From: RYN-230 sp963814645
GTDB taxonomy: Bacteria; Actinomycetota; Actinomycetes; Streptosporangiales; Streptosporangiaceae
Assembly (NCBI GenBank): GCA_963814645.1
Contig: CAWFDX010000015.1
Coordinates: 496,001-560,000 of the forward strand
Direction: 5' to 3'
Length of the DNA: 64,000 bases
This document shows, piece by piece, positions 6,637 to 14,908 of this stretch. The translations under genes and the position numbers were made by a program. How positions within the stretch are numbered: the first letter of the stretch is position 1; every line of letters begins with the position of its first letter. Under the pieces are notes generated by a model, which worked only from the letters and a program-made list of their open reading frames with translations, was not told the DNA's origin and did no database searches.

Positions 6637-9014
6637 GGCGTCGCGGGCTTGCCGAGCAGTTCCCGGCTGGTCAGGCTGATGTTCGCGGTGCTGCCGACCA
6701 GCGCGCGGGAGAACGCGTCCAGCTGCGCGCGCTGCTTCGGCCCGGCCGGTGCCTTGAGGCTGGTGAACTCGGCCCAGGTCAGGATCAGGTAGTGACCCTT
6801 GATCTCGGCCTCCTCCAGCCCGGTGCCCTTCATCAGGTTGCGGGTCGGCCCTTTCGCGCCGGGCAGCTGCTTGATGAACGCGGTGGCGCCGGTCACCTTG
6901 CCGGCCTGCTCTGAGCCGGTCACGTTGGCCAGGTTGAGCACCCCGATGGTGGCCATGATCTTCTGCCCGGTGGACAGGTAGCTGGCCCGCATCACCTGGG
7001 TGCAGCCGCCTTTGCGCAGCGCGGCCTGCAGCTTGCCGCCGAGCACCATCTTGGCGCAGTTGGCACCGGAGGCCTTTTGCTCGGTCTGGACCGCGGTCGT
7101 GCTGCCCGAGCTGAACTGGGCCGGGAACAGCTCGGCCAGGGTCAGCGCCATCGGGTCGTCCTGCCGGGTGGTGATGTGCTTCCACGGCCCGGGCGGCACC
7201 GAACTGGTCGCACTGGCCGCGGCAGCGGGGTGCCGGGTGGCCGAGGAGGCGTTGCTTGTGCCCGGCTGCTTCGGCCCGAACTGCAGGTAGACCACGGTGA
7301 TCAGGGCGCCGACCAGGACCAGCATGCCCGCTGGCATGAGCCACATCTTGACCCGGCTGGCCGGTTTGCGGGGCTTGCGCGGAGTGCGGCCGCGGGCCGC
7401 GGACCGGGAACCCCGGGATGGCGTCCCGGCCGGGCCGGTATCGCGGCCGGCCGGGGTGCCCGGCTCCGCCGGGGCGTCGAAGCTGCCGGTGCCGAATTCG
7501 CCGGTATCGAAACCCCCCGTGCCGAATCCACCGGTGTCGAATCCGCCCGTGCCGAACCCGCCCGTGTCGAACCCGCCGGTGTCGAACCCGCCCGTGTCGA
7601 ACCCGCCGGTGTCGAGCCCGCCGGCGCTGCGACGGCCGGGTTCTGCGGTGCCGATGCCGGTCTCGAATCCGCCCGTGCCGAATCCGCCCGTGCCGAATCC
7701 GCCCGTGCCGAATCCGCCCGTGCCGCGGCTGCGGGTGTCGCGGGTGTCGCGGTCCGCGGTGCCGACGCCGCCGAAGTCCCCGGTACCGAATCCGCCGGTC
7801 TCGAAGCCCCCCGTGTCAAACCCGCCGGTGTCGCGGCTGCCGCGGTCTGCGGTCCCGACGCCGCCGAACGCGCCCGGGTCGGCGGGGCCGGTGCCGAACC
7901 CGCCCGTGTCGCGGCTCCTGACGTCGCCCGCCGTGTCCTGGGCCGCGTCCATGGCCGCCTCGCGGCTGCGCCGGGCGGCCAGCCTGCCACCGGGCCGGGG
8001 CGCACCCGGCGCACCGGGATAGCCGGGCCCGGCTGGGTCCGGGCGCTGGCCGCCGGCCGGGCCAGTCAGCCCGCTGGGCGGCACCGCGCCGGGCTGGCCG
8101 ACCTGCCACGGCGCGCTGGCCGCCGCCGCGTCCGCGGCGTCGAATGGCTCACGTGTCCCGGGGGCGGCCGGGCCTGCCTGGCCGTTGCCGGGTCCCGCCT
8201 GGCCGGGCGGGCGGCCCGGCGGGCTGGTCCACTCGCCGGCCAGCGCGGCGTCGTCCAGCACAGCCCAGGTCTGGGTGGCGGTGGCGTCGGCCGACGGGTC
8301 GCTGACCGCGAGCTGTGAATAGCCTGGTTCGTCCGGATCGGGGCCCAGCCCGGCGACGTAGCCGGGCCGTCCGGCCGCGGTGCGTAGTTCCAGCGAGTTC
8401 CACGGCGAGAACTGACCTGGCGGGTACACCGGGTCAGGCGCACCGGGGGCCGGCGGGTAGCCGCGCACCGGGCCGCGGCCGCCGGGCCCGGCCGTCCGGA
8501 AGGCGCCCGAACTCCACAGTGATCCGCCGGTCTGCGGCCGGGTACCGGACCGGCCGGGCTGCCGGGTCCCGCCCTGGATCTCGTCGCCGCCAGCCCGCCG
8601 CGGCGGGCGCCGCCAGGCCTCCTCATGGGCCGGGGGCGGTGCCGCGGGCTGGGCCGCACCCCGCCCGCGGCCGGTACCGCCACCATGCCGCCCGCGCGGC
8701 TGATCCGCGCCACTGGGCGGGCCGGAGTCGGCTACTGGCCCCGGCCCGGCGGCGCGCCGGTGCGACCTACGGCCCCGCTCGGGCGAACCTGGCGGGACGG
8801 CGCCGCCCGGCTGCGGCGGACGTGGCGGCTGGCCGGTACTGGCGTTCGGATAAGTGGGGCTGCCTGGTGGGGACGGCGCGGCACGGTGCCCGCCTGGCCG
8901 GGCCGGCGCCTGCGCGGGCCATTCCTGGCCGGGGTCGTCATCCCAGACGGCGGTGCGGTGTGGCGCTCCCGCCCGGGTGTCCGGCGGGCCGCCGTCATCA
9001 CCCGGATAGCCCAT
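6633..9014 (-). CDS. Membrane protein with Gly-Phe pentapeptide repeats and extracytoplasmic domain
   Basis: 793 aa, no named family recognised. Residues about 1-360 are Pro/Gly/Ala-rich and low complexity. About 360-510 hold TGGFD/G-type pentapeptide repeats. After a basic stretch (TPRKPRKPASRVKM) comes one membrane helix (WLMPAGMLVLVGALITVVYL, near residue 560). The C-terminal 190 residues form a putative outside domain containing PWKHITTRQDDPMALTLAEL and two cysteines. This suggests a disordered cytosolic tail plus a small sensor- or lipoprotein-like domain. It sits between truA and rplM, where Streptomyces also carries hypothetical genes. The opposite strand is open over long stretches only because of base composition. 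Confidence 0.75.
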   Translation of the reverse strand: MGYPGDDGGPPDTRAGAPHRTAVWDDDPGQEWPAQAPARPGGHRAAPSPPGSPTYPNASTGQPPRPPQPGGAVPPGSPERGRRSHRRAAGPGPVADSGPPSGADQPRGRHGGGTGRGRGAAQPAAPPPAHEEAWRRPPRRAGGDEIQGGTRQPGRSGTRPQTGGSLWSSGAFRTAGPGGRGPVRGYPPAPGAPDPVYPPGQFSPWNSLELRTAAGRPGYVAGLGPDPDEPGYSQLAVSDPSADATATQTWAVLDDAALAGEWTSPPGRPPGQAGPGNGQAGPAAPGTREPFDAADAAAASAPWQVGQPGAVPPSGLTGPAGGQRPDPAGPGYPGAPGAPRPGGRLAARRSREAAMDAAQDTAGDVRSRDTGGFGTGPADPGAFGGVGTADRGSRDTGGFDTGGFETGGFGTGDFGGVGTADRDTRDTRSRGTGGFGTGGFGTGGFGTGGFETGIGTAEPGRRSAGGLDTGGFDTGGFDTGGFDTGGFGTGGFDTGGFGTGGFDTGEFGTGSFDAPAEPGTPAGRDTGPAGTPSRGSRSAARGRTPRKPRKPASRVKMWLMPAGMLVLVGALITVVYLQFGPKQPGTSNASSATRHPAAAASATSSVPPGPWKHITTRQDDPMALTLAELFPAQFSSGSTTAVQTEQKASGANCAKMVLGGKLQAALRKGGCTQVMRASYLSTGQKIMATIGVLNLANVTGSEQAGKVTGATAFIKQLPGAKGPTRNLMKGTGLEEAEIKGHYLILTWAEFTSLKAPAGPKQRAQLDAFSRALVGSTANISLTSRELLGKPATP
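7487..7925 (+). repeat. 15-bp tandem repeats encoding pentapeptides
   Basis: Imperfect tandem copies of a 15-base unit (for example CCGAATCCGCCCGTG) in three blocks, roughly 7487-7625, 7665-7730 and 7790-7835, with degenerate copies to 7925. They encode (G/D/E)TGGF units of the minus-strand protein. The second block has about four almost identical copies, which suggests recent expansion or contraction by slippage. Confidence 0.85.
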
Positions 9015-9095
9015 GCGGCGAGCGTATTCGTTCCGTGCGGCGAAGCTGGGCCGGACCGGTATTTTGGCCGCTGCGGCCGGTCCGCGCTGATCACT

Positions 9096-9124
9096 TTGAC
9101 CGGGCTAGAACCGGCCGGTATCCT
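9096..9124 (+). promoter_or_regulatory. Promoter of rplM-rpsI
   Basis: TTGACC (9096-9101), a 17-base spacer and TATCCT (9119-9124): a good vegetative promoter. Transcription would start near 9131, leaving a leader of about 140 bases before rplM. That leader could carry regulation of the L13 operon, but I cannot identify a known structure. Confidence 0.6.
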
Positions 9125-9268
9125 TCATGGACGTCCATGTGCGTCCGTATGCCCGCTCAGCGCGGCTGGCGGATGCGTCGGACTCCCCACACCCGGTCAG
9201 CCCGCCAAGCAGGTTGCCCCGGGTGCGGAGGCCAAGGATCGGGTCCCACCACACAAAGGCTTACCACC

Positions 9269-9742
9269 GTGCGCACATTCAGTCCCAAGGCCGGCGACGT
9301 CCAGCATCAGTGGCACGTCATCGACGCGTCCGATGTGGTTCTTGGCCGCCTGGCCAGCCACGCGGCGATCCTGCTGCGCGGCAAGCACAAGCCGATCTTT
9401 GCGCCGCACGTGGACACCGGCGACTTCGTCATCGTGGTGAACGCCGAGAAGATCGCGCTGAGCGGCCGCAAGCTGGAGCAGAAGAAGGCCTACCGGCACT
9501 CCGGCTACCCGGGCGGGCTGCGTGAGGTGGCCTACAGCGACCTGCTCGAGAAGCACCCGGAGCGGGTCATCGAGAAAGCCGTCCGGGGCATGCTGCCGAA
9601 GAACTCGCTCGGCCGCAGCATGCTGCGCAAGCTCAAGGTCTATGCCGGGCCGGACCACCCGCACCAGGCGCAGCAGCCGGTGCCTTACGAGATCACTCAG
9701 GTCGCCCAGATCGACCCCGCGGCGCATGCGGGCAGCCGCTGA
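9269..9742 (+). CDS. rplM: 50S ribosomal protein L13
   Basis: L13, 157 aa, an early 50S assembly protein. GTG 9269 gives VRTFSPKAGDVQHQWHVIDA as in other actinobacteria. It has VLGRLASHAAILLRGKHKP, the YRHSGYPGG motif and AVRGMLPKNSLGRSMLRKLK. Reading further upstream in frame gives only low-complexity sequence. It forms an operon with rpsI, 49 bases downstream. Confidence 0.97.
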   Translation: MRTFSPKAGDVQHQWHVIDASDVVLGRLASHAAILLRGKHKPIFAPHVDTGDFVIVVNAEKIALSGRKLEQKKAYRHSGYPGGLREVAYSDLLEKHPERVIEKAVRGMLPKNSLGRSMLRKLKVYAGPDHPHQAQQPVPYEITQVAQIDPAAHAGSR

Positions 9743-9791
9743 CCAGCGGTCGCCCCGCCGGAACCGATAGAGGAAGTACGAGGAACGAACC

Positions 9792-10322
9792 GTGGCCGAG
9801 CCCACAGGCACGCAGACGCTGGAGGATGGCGCCAGCGTGGAGACGGCGGAAGACGCCGGGGAGCACGTGTCGGAGTACACCACCGAGACGGCGGCGGAGG
9901 CCGGCGAGCGGCCGGCCGGGCGCAAGCCGGTGGTCACCGGCACCGCGCTCGGCACCGGGCGCCGCAAGGAGGCCATCGCCCGGGTGCGGATCGTGCCCGG
10001 CAGCGGGCAGTGGAAGATCAACGACCGCACGCTCGAGGAGTTCTTCCCGAACAAGGTGCACCAGCAGCTGATCAGCGAGCCGTTCGTCAGCCTGGGCGCG
10101 GAGAACCAGTTCGACGTGATCGCACGGATCACCGGCGGCGGCGTCACCGGCCAGGCCGGCGCGCTGCGGCTGGGCATCGCCCGGGCCCTGATCCTGGTCG
10201 ATCCGGAGAATAGGCTGACGCTGAAGCGGGCTGGCTTCCTGACCCGGGACCCACGGGTCAAGGAGCGCAAGAAGTACGGGCTGAAGAAGGCGCGGAAGGC
10301 ACCTCAGTACTCCAAGCGCTGA
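9792..10322 (+). CDS. rpsI: 30S ribosomal protein S9 with acidic N-terminal extension
   Basis: S9, 176 aa; the family norm is about 130-170 in actinobacteria. Residues 1-45 are acidic (EDGASVETAEDAGEHVSEYT). The conserved part begins at GTGRRKEAIARVRIVPG and ends with the tRNA-contacting KKARKAPQYSKR. GTG 9792 follows two purine-rich sites (GAGGAAG, GAGGAAC). Confidence 0.97.
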   Translation: MAEPTGTQTLEDGASVETAEDAGEHVSEYTTETAAEAGERPAGRKPVVTGTALGTGRRKEAIARVRIVPGSGQWKINDRTLEEFFPNKVHQQLISEPFVSLGAENQFDVIARITGGGVTGQAGALRLGIARALILVDPENRLTLKRAGFLTRDPRVKERKKYGLKKARKAPQYSKR

Positions 10323-10412
10323 CCTCGCAGCCTGTCTGTCCTCAGTTACCCCCGCAGAGCTGTGTTTGGCATGTCCGCGTTGGCTAATTGATCCCGGGGG
10401 AGCTGCCTAGTA

Positions 10413-11804
10413 ATGGCCCGGCTGTTCGGAACTGACGGTGTTCGTGGCGTAGCTGGCGAGGATCTGACCAGCCAACTGGCGCTGGACGTGTCCCGGGCCG
10501 CCGCCACCGTGCTGCACGACTCGGGGGCGTTCGAGGCCAAGGAGGCAGCCGGGCGGCGGCCGCTGGCTGTGGTCGGCCGTGATCCACGGGCCTCCGGTGA
10601 GTTCCTGGAGGCGGCCGTGGTGGCCGGCCTGGCCGGGTCCGGGGTGGACGTGCTCCGGCTAGGGGTGATCCCCACGCCCGCGGTGGCGTTCCTGACCCGG
10701 GATCTCGGCGCCGAACTGGGCGTGATGCTGTCGGCCAGCCACAACCCGGCGCCGGACAACGGGATCAAGCTGTTCGGCCACGGCGGCTTCAAGCTGCCGG
10801 ACGCGGTCGAGGACGAGGTCGAGGCGCACATCGGCATGCCGCCGCGCCGGGCCAGTGAACTGCCCGCCGGGTTCGGCCGGGTCAGCGACGCAGGACCGGA
10901 ACGGGACCGGTACACCCAGCACCTGCTGTCCTCGGTGCCGGCGGGGGCTGGCGTGGAAGGTGAGCCGGGTGCGCCACTGGCCGGGCTGACCGTCGTGGTG
11001 GACTGCGCGCACGGCGCCGCGTCCGGGTTCGCGCCGCGGATGCTGCAGCAGGCCGGGGCCAAGGTGATCGCGATCGGCGCCGAGCCGGACGGGCTGAACA
11101 TCAACGACGGCTGCGGATCCACCCACCTGGACGTGCTGCGCGCCGAGGTGACCAGGCACGGCGCGGACGCCGGCATCGCGCACGACGGCGACGCGGACCG
11201 GTGCCTGGCAGTGAGCGCGGACGGCGCGGTGATCGACGGCGACCAGATCCTGGCCGTGCTGGCCCTGGCCCTGGCCGGCCAGGGGCAACTGGCCGGGAAC
11301 ACCGTGGTCACCACCGTCATGTCCAACCTCGGCTTCCGCAACGCGATGCAGGACGCCGGGATCACCGTGGTGGAGACCGCGGTCGGCGACCGGTACGTGC
11401 TGGAGGCCATGCGGGCCGGCCAGTTCCGGCTCGGCGGGGAGCAGTCCGGGCACATCATCATGCTCGACCACGCCACCACCGGCGATGGCCTGCTGACCGC
11501 GCTGCACCTGCTGGCCACCGCGGCCCGGCAGGCGCTGCCGCTGGCCGATGTGGCCGCGGTGATGACCCGGTACCCGCAGGTGCTGTTGAACGTGCCGGGG
11601 GTGGACAAGTCCCGGGTCACCGCCTCACCCGAGGTGGCCGCCGCGGTGGCCGCCGCCGAGCAGGAACTCGGCACCTCAGGCCGGGTGCTGGTCCGGCCCA
11701 GCGGCACCGAGCCCGCAGTCCGCGTCATGGTCGAAGCCATCGACTCCGACCAGGCCCACCAGGTGGCCGGCCGCCTAGCCGCCGCCGTCCACGCCGTCGG
11801 CTAG
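10413..11804 (+). CDS. glmM: Phosphoglucosamine mutase
   Basis: GlmM converts glucosamine-6-phosphate to glucosamine-1-phosphate for UDP-GlcNAc and peptidoglycan. 463 aa. It starts MARLFGTDGVRGVAGEDLTS. The phosphoserine loop is SASHNPAPDNGIKLFG, the metal-binding loop is AHDGDADRC, the sugar loop is GGEQSGHII and the phosphate-binding loop is VRPSGTEPAVRVM. All key motifs are intact. glmS, often downstream in Streptomyces-like genomes, is not adjacent here. Confidence 0.97.
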   Translation: MARLFGTDGVRGVAGEDLTSQLALDVSRAAATVLHDSGAFEAKEAAGRRPLAVVGRDPRASGEFLEAAVVAGLAGSGVDVLRLGVIPTPAVAFLTRDLGAELGVMLSASHNPAPDNGIKLFGHGGFKLPDAVEDEVEAHIGMPPRRASELPAGFGRVSDAGPERDRYTQHLLSSVPAGAGVEGEPGAPLAGLTVVVDCAHGAASGFAPRMLQQAGAKVIAIGAEPDGLNINDGCGSTHLDVLRAEVTRHGADAGIAHDGDADRCLAVSADGAVIDGDQILAVLALALAGQGQLAGNTVVTTVMSNLGFRNAMQDAGITVVETAVGDRYVLEAMRAGQFRLGGEQSGHIIMLDHATTGDGLLTALHLLATAARQALPLADVAAVMTRYPQVLLNVPGVDKSRVTASPEVAAAVAAAEQELGTSGRVLVRPSGTEPAVRVMVEAIDSDQAHQVAGRLAAAVHAVG

Positions 11805-11928
11805 CCCAGTCCGATCGGCAGTTCTATTTTTGCCCCTCATAAGGGGTTAAATCGGAACTGTTACCGGTTATCCACAGAACGGGATTCTGGGGGTGACCCG
11901 GCGGGTGGGGCCGCCCAGTGTGGCGGGT

Positions 11929-12903
11929 ATGACACGTGATCTGCCCGACGCCGTAGGTGAGCTGCTCGCTCAGCATGCCGGGGTGCTCACCCGGGCCGAG
12001 GCCCTTCGGGCCGGCCTGACCAGGAAGCAGCTCGCCGCCCGGCTGGAAAGCGGGCGATGGCAGCGGATGCACACCGGGGTGTACGCGGCCTTCAGCGGGC
12101 AGCCCGGCCGGCCGTCGTTACTGTGGGCGGCTTTGCTGCGCGCCGGGCCGTCGTCGGCACTGAGTCATCACACCGCCGCCGAGTTAGACGGGCTAGTGCC
12201 CGACCAGGCCCGGCTAATCCACGTGATGGTGCCTAGCGGGCACCAGGTCGCCCCGCTGACTGGCGTTGTTCTGCACTACAGCGGACGGCTGGACGAGGCG
12301 CGCCATCCGGTCCGTACCCCGCCGCGGACGCGGATTGAGGAGACCGTGCTGGATCTGGCGGGGGCGGCGGGCAGCCTGGATGACGCGCTGGGCTGGGTGT
12401 TACGCGCTTGCGGCAGCCGGCGGACGACGCCGGGGCGGCTAGCGGCGGCGCTGGCGCTGCGCGCCCGGGTGCGGTGGCGGGCCGAACTGAGTGCCACGCT
12501 CGGCCTGGCCGCCGACGGCGTGCACTCGCTGCTGGAGTTCCGCTACGTGACCCGGGTGGAGCGGCCGCACGGGCTGCCGTCCGGGCACCGCCAGCACCTG
12601 GTCGTCCGGGCCGGGCAGCGGCAGTACCAGGACGTGACCTACCGGGAGTACGGGCTGGTGGTCGAGCTGGACGGGCAGGCGGCGCATCCGGCCGGGTCCC
12701 GCTGGCGCGACGTGCGCCGGGACAACGCGAGCACCGCGGTGGGTCAGGGCACGCTGCGCTATGGCTGGGCCGACGTGACCGGGCGGCCATGCTTCGTGGC
12801 GGGCCAGGTGGCTGACGCGCTGGCCGCGCGCGGCTGGACCGGGGCGCCGCGCCGCTGCGGGCGCAGCTGTGGGCTGGCTGGGACCGGCCGGGCCGGGACG
12901 TGA
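11929..12903 (+). CDS. AbiEi-like wHTH plus DUF559/Vsr-like nuclease-fold protein
   Basis: 324 aa from ATG 11929 (GTG 11893 is an alternative). The N-terminus (LPDAVGELLAQHAGVLTRAE, then LTRKQLAARLESGRWQRMHTGVY) matches the winged-helix AbiEi-antitoxin-like domain common in actinobacteria. The C-terminal part around residues 230-290 (YREYGLVVELDGQAAHP, RWRDVRRDNAS, LRYGWADVT) matches the DUF559/very-short-patch-repair nuclease fold with its Asp. No AbiEii-type toxin is adjacent, so a toxin-antitoxin role is doubtful. Such solitary proteins are frequent and uncharacterised. Confidence 0.75.
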   Translation: MTRDLPDAVGELLAQHAGVLTRAEALRAGLTRKQLAARLESGRWQRMHTGVYAAFSGQPGRPSLLWAALLRAGPSSALSHHTAAELDGLVPDQARLIHVMVPSGHQVAPLTGVVLHYSGRLDEARHPVRTPPRTRIEETVLDLAGAAGSLDDALGWVLRACGSRRTTPGRLAAALALRARVRWRAELSATLGLAADGVHSLLEFRYVTRVERPHGLPSGHRQHLVVRAGQRQYQDVTYREYGLVVELDGQAAHPAGSRWRDVRRDNASTAVGQGTLRYGWADVTGRPCFVAGQVADALAARGWTGAPRRCGRSCGLAGTGRAGT

Positions 12904-12915
12904 CAGGCTTGACAC

Positions 12916-13266
12916 GTGATCGTCGGCATCGGGGTGGACATCGTGGACGTCGGCCGGCTGTGGGCGGCACTGGAGCGGACCCCGGCGCTGGGCGCCCGGC
13001 TGTTCGCGGAGAGCGAACGCGGCGGGCGGCCCGAGTCGCTGGCCGCCAGCTTCGCGGCCAAGGAGGCGGTGGCCAAGGCGCTCGGCGCCCCGCCCGGGCT
13101 GCACTGGACCGACGTCAGCGTGTTCCGTGACGCGGACGGCCGTCCTGGGCTGCTGGTCACCGGCACGGTGGCCGCGCTGGCCAAGCAGCACGGGGTGCGC
13201 TGCTGGCACCTGTCGCTCAGTCATGATTCCGGGATGAGCATCGCGATGGTGGTGGCCGAAGGATGA
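12916..13266 (+). CDS. acpS: Holo-[acyl-carrier-protein] synthase
   Basis: Transfers 4'-phosphopantetheine from CoA to acyl carrier protein. 116 aa. The Mg-binding Asp is in IVGIGVDIVDVGR and the second motif is SFAAKEAVAKALG. The end SLSHDSGMSIAMVVAEG is typical. GTG 12916 lies six bases after a CAGGCT hexamer, compatible with a leaderless transcript. The stop overlaps the start of nnr by four bases. Confidence 0.95.
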   Translation: MIVGIGVDIVDVGRLWAALERTPALGARLFAESERGGRPESLAASFAAKEAVAKALGAPPGLHWTDVSVFRDADGRPGLLVTGTVAALAKQHGVRCWHLSLSHDSGMSIAMVVAEG

Positions 13267-14867
13267 GGAACGCGCACGACGTAGCCACGGTCCGGGCGGC
13301 GGAGCAGGGCCTGATGGCGCAGGTGCCGCCGGGCGCACTGATGCAGCGGGCCGCGGCCGGCCTGGCCTCGGTGTGCGCCGGGCTGGCCGGGCCGGTACCC
13401 GGGTCCCGGGTGGTGGTGCTGGCGGGCAGCGGCGACAACGGCGGGGACGCGCTGTACGCGGGGGCCCGGCTGGCCGCCCGGGGGGCGTCGGTGCTCGCGG
13501 TCCGGGCCGCGGCCAAGATCCACGAACAAGGCGCCGCGGCGCTCCGCGCGGCCGGTGGCCGGGTGGCCGGGGCGGACGACCCGGGGGTGCCGGCCGCGAT
13601 CGGCGCGGCCGGCCTGATCCTGGACGGCCTGCTCGGCATCGGCGGCCGGGGCGGGCTGCGGGAGCCGCAGGCGTCGCTGGCCGGGCTGGCCGCCCAATCG
13701 CCGGGTGTCGTGGTGGCGGTGGACCTGCCCAGCGGGGTGGACGCGGACACTGGCGTGGTTTCCGGGGCGGCCATCCGGGCCGACGTGACGGTGACGTTCG
13801 GCACGCTCAAGCCCGGGCTGCTGGTGGATCCCGGGGCCAGCTGTGCCGGCGTGGTGGAGCTGATCGATATCGGGCTGGCGCCGTTCCTCGGCCCGCCCGA
13901 TCTCATCGCGCTGCAGGCGGCGGACGTCGGCGCGCTGCTGCACCGGCCGCCGCCCGACTCGGACAAATACCGCCGCGGCGTGGCCGGCCTGGTGGCGGGC
14001 AGCCAGCGGTACACCGGGGCGGCCGCGCTGGCCACCGGCGGCGCGCTGCGCGGCGGGGCGGGCATGGTCCGGCTGGTCTCGGCCGAGCACGCGGTGGCCG
14101 TGGTGCGGGTGCTGTGGCCGGAGGCGGTGATTACGGTGACCGGGCCGGACCGGCCGGCCAGCCAGGACATCCCGACCGCCGGGCGGGTGCAGGCCTGGGT
14201 GGCTGGGCCGGGCATGGGCACCGACGACGACGCCCGGGAGCGGCTGGCCGCGGTGCTGGCCAGCGACGTGCCGGTGCTGGTGGACGCGGACGGGCTGACC
14301 CTGCTGGCGGCCGACCGCGGGCTGCTGGACCGGGCCGCGCCGACCCTGCTCACCCCGCACGCCGGGGAACTGGGCCGGCTGCTCGGGGTGGACCCGGCTG
14401 ACATTGAGGCCCGCCGCCTGGAACACGCCCGGCGGGCGGCGGCCGAACTGGGCGCCACGGTGCTGCTGAAGGGCTCCACCACGGTGATCGCGGCGCCCGG
14501 CGGGGGGCCGGTGTGGGCCAACCTCACCGGGACGTCCTGGCTGGCCACGGCGGGCACCGGGGACGTGCTGTCCGGGCTGGCTGGCGCGCTGCTGGCGCAG
14601 GGCCTGCCGGTGGGCGAGGCGGCGGCGGCCGCGGCCTACCTGCACGGCCTGGCCGCCCGGCTGGCCGCGGGCGGGGCCGGGACGCGGCCCGGGCTGACCC
14701 GGGCCTGCCGCCCGTGGCCGGTGGTGCGGCGGCCGGTGGCGCCGTGGCCGGCGGCGCGGAGGCCCCGATCGCGGCGGCGGATGTGGTCGGCGCGCTGCCC
14801 GACGCGATCCGCGCGGTCCGTGGGCAGGCGGCCTGATCGGCCCCCGGTACGGACGCCAGCGGCCTGA
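13263..14867 (+). CDS. nnr: Bifunctional NAD(P)HX epimerase/dehydratase, frame break near the 3' end
   Basis: Repairs hydrated NAD(P)H. N-terminal epimerase domain (YjeF_N, residues 1-215): VLAGSGDNGGDALYAGARLA, VVAVDLPSGVDADTG. C-terminal ADP/ATP-dependent dehydratase domain (from about 225): GMVRLVS, VLVDADGLTLLA, LLTPHAGELGRLLG, LLKGSTTVI and TGTSWLATAGTGDVLSGLAG. The open frame ends with a Pro/Arg-rich tail unlike the family. The expected ending (APIAAADVVGALPDAIRAV, stop at 14836) is in the -1-shifted frame, consistent with loss of one G near 14678-14681. Confidence 0.9.
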   Translation: MRNAHDVATVRAAEQGLMAQVPPGALMQRAAAGLASVCAGLAGPVPGSRVVVLAGSGDNGGDALYAGARLAARGASVLAVRAAAKIHEQGAAALRAAGGRVAGADDPGVPAAIGAAGLILDGLLGIGGRGGLREPQASLAGLAAQSPGVVVAVDLPSGVDADTGVVSGAAIRADVTVTFGTLKPGLLVDPGASCAGVVELIDIGLAPFLGPPDLIALQAADVGALLHRPPPDSDKYRRGVAGLVAGSQRYTGAAALATGGALRGGAGMVRLVSAEHAVAVVRVLWPEAVITVTGPDRPASQDIPTAGRVQAWVAGPGMGTDDDARERLAAVLASDVPVLVDADGLTLLAADRGLLDRAAPTLLTPHAGELGRLLGVDPADIEARRLEHARRAAAELGATVLLKGSTTVIAAPGGGPVWANLTGTSWLATAGTGDVLSGLAGALLAQGLPVGEAAAAAAYLHGLAARLAAGGAGTRPGLTRACRPWPVVRRPVAPWPAARRPRSRRRMWSARCPTRSARSVGRRPDRPPVRTPAA

Positions 14868-14908
14868 CCTGCCCCGGCATCCGCGGCATGCTGGCAAACT
14901 GGGGCGTC

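Noticed and set aside
7487..7925. Possible CRISPR array
   Set aside because: Repeats are contiguous 15-base coding units with no spacers of constant length.
7077..8318. Long plus-strand open frame (413 codons) opposite the repeat protein
   Set aside because: It is low-complexity Arg/Ala/Pro sequence produced by the repeats and high GC of the minus-strand gene; no start context or family features.
11820..11860. Terminator after glmM (CCCCT-CATA-AGGGG beside a T-run)
   Set aside because: The T-run lies before, not after, the short stem on the plus strand; the stem is only five bases.
11929..12903. Type IV toxin-antitoxin (AbiE) locus
   Set aside because: No AbiEii-like toxin gene is next to it; solitary AbiEi/DUF559 proteins are common.
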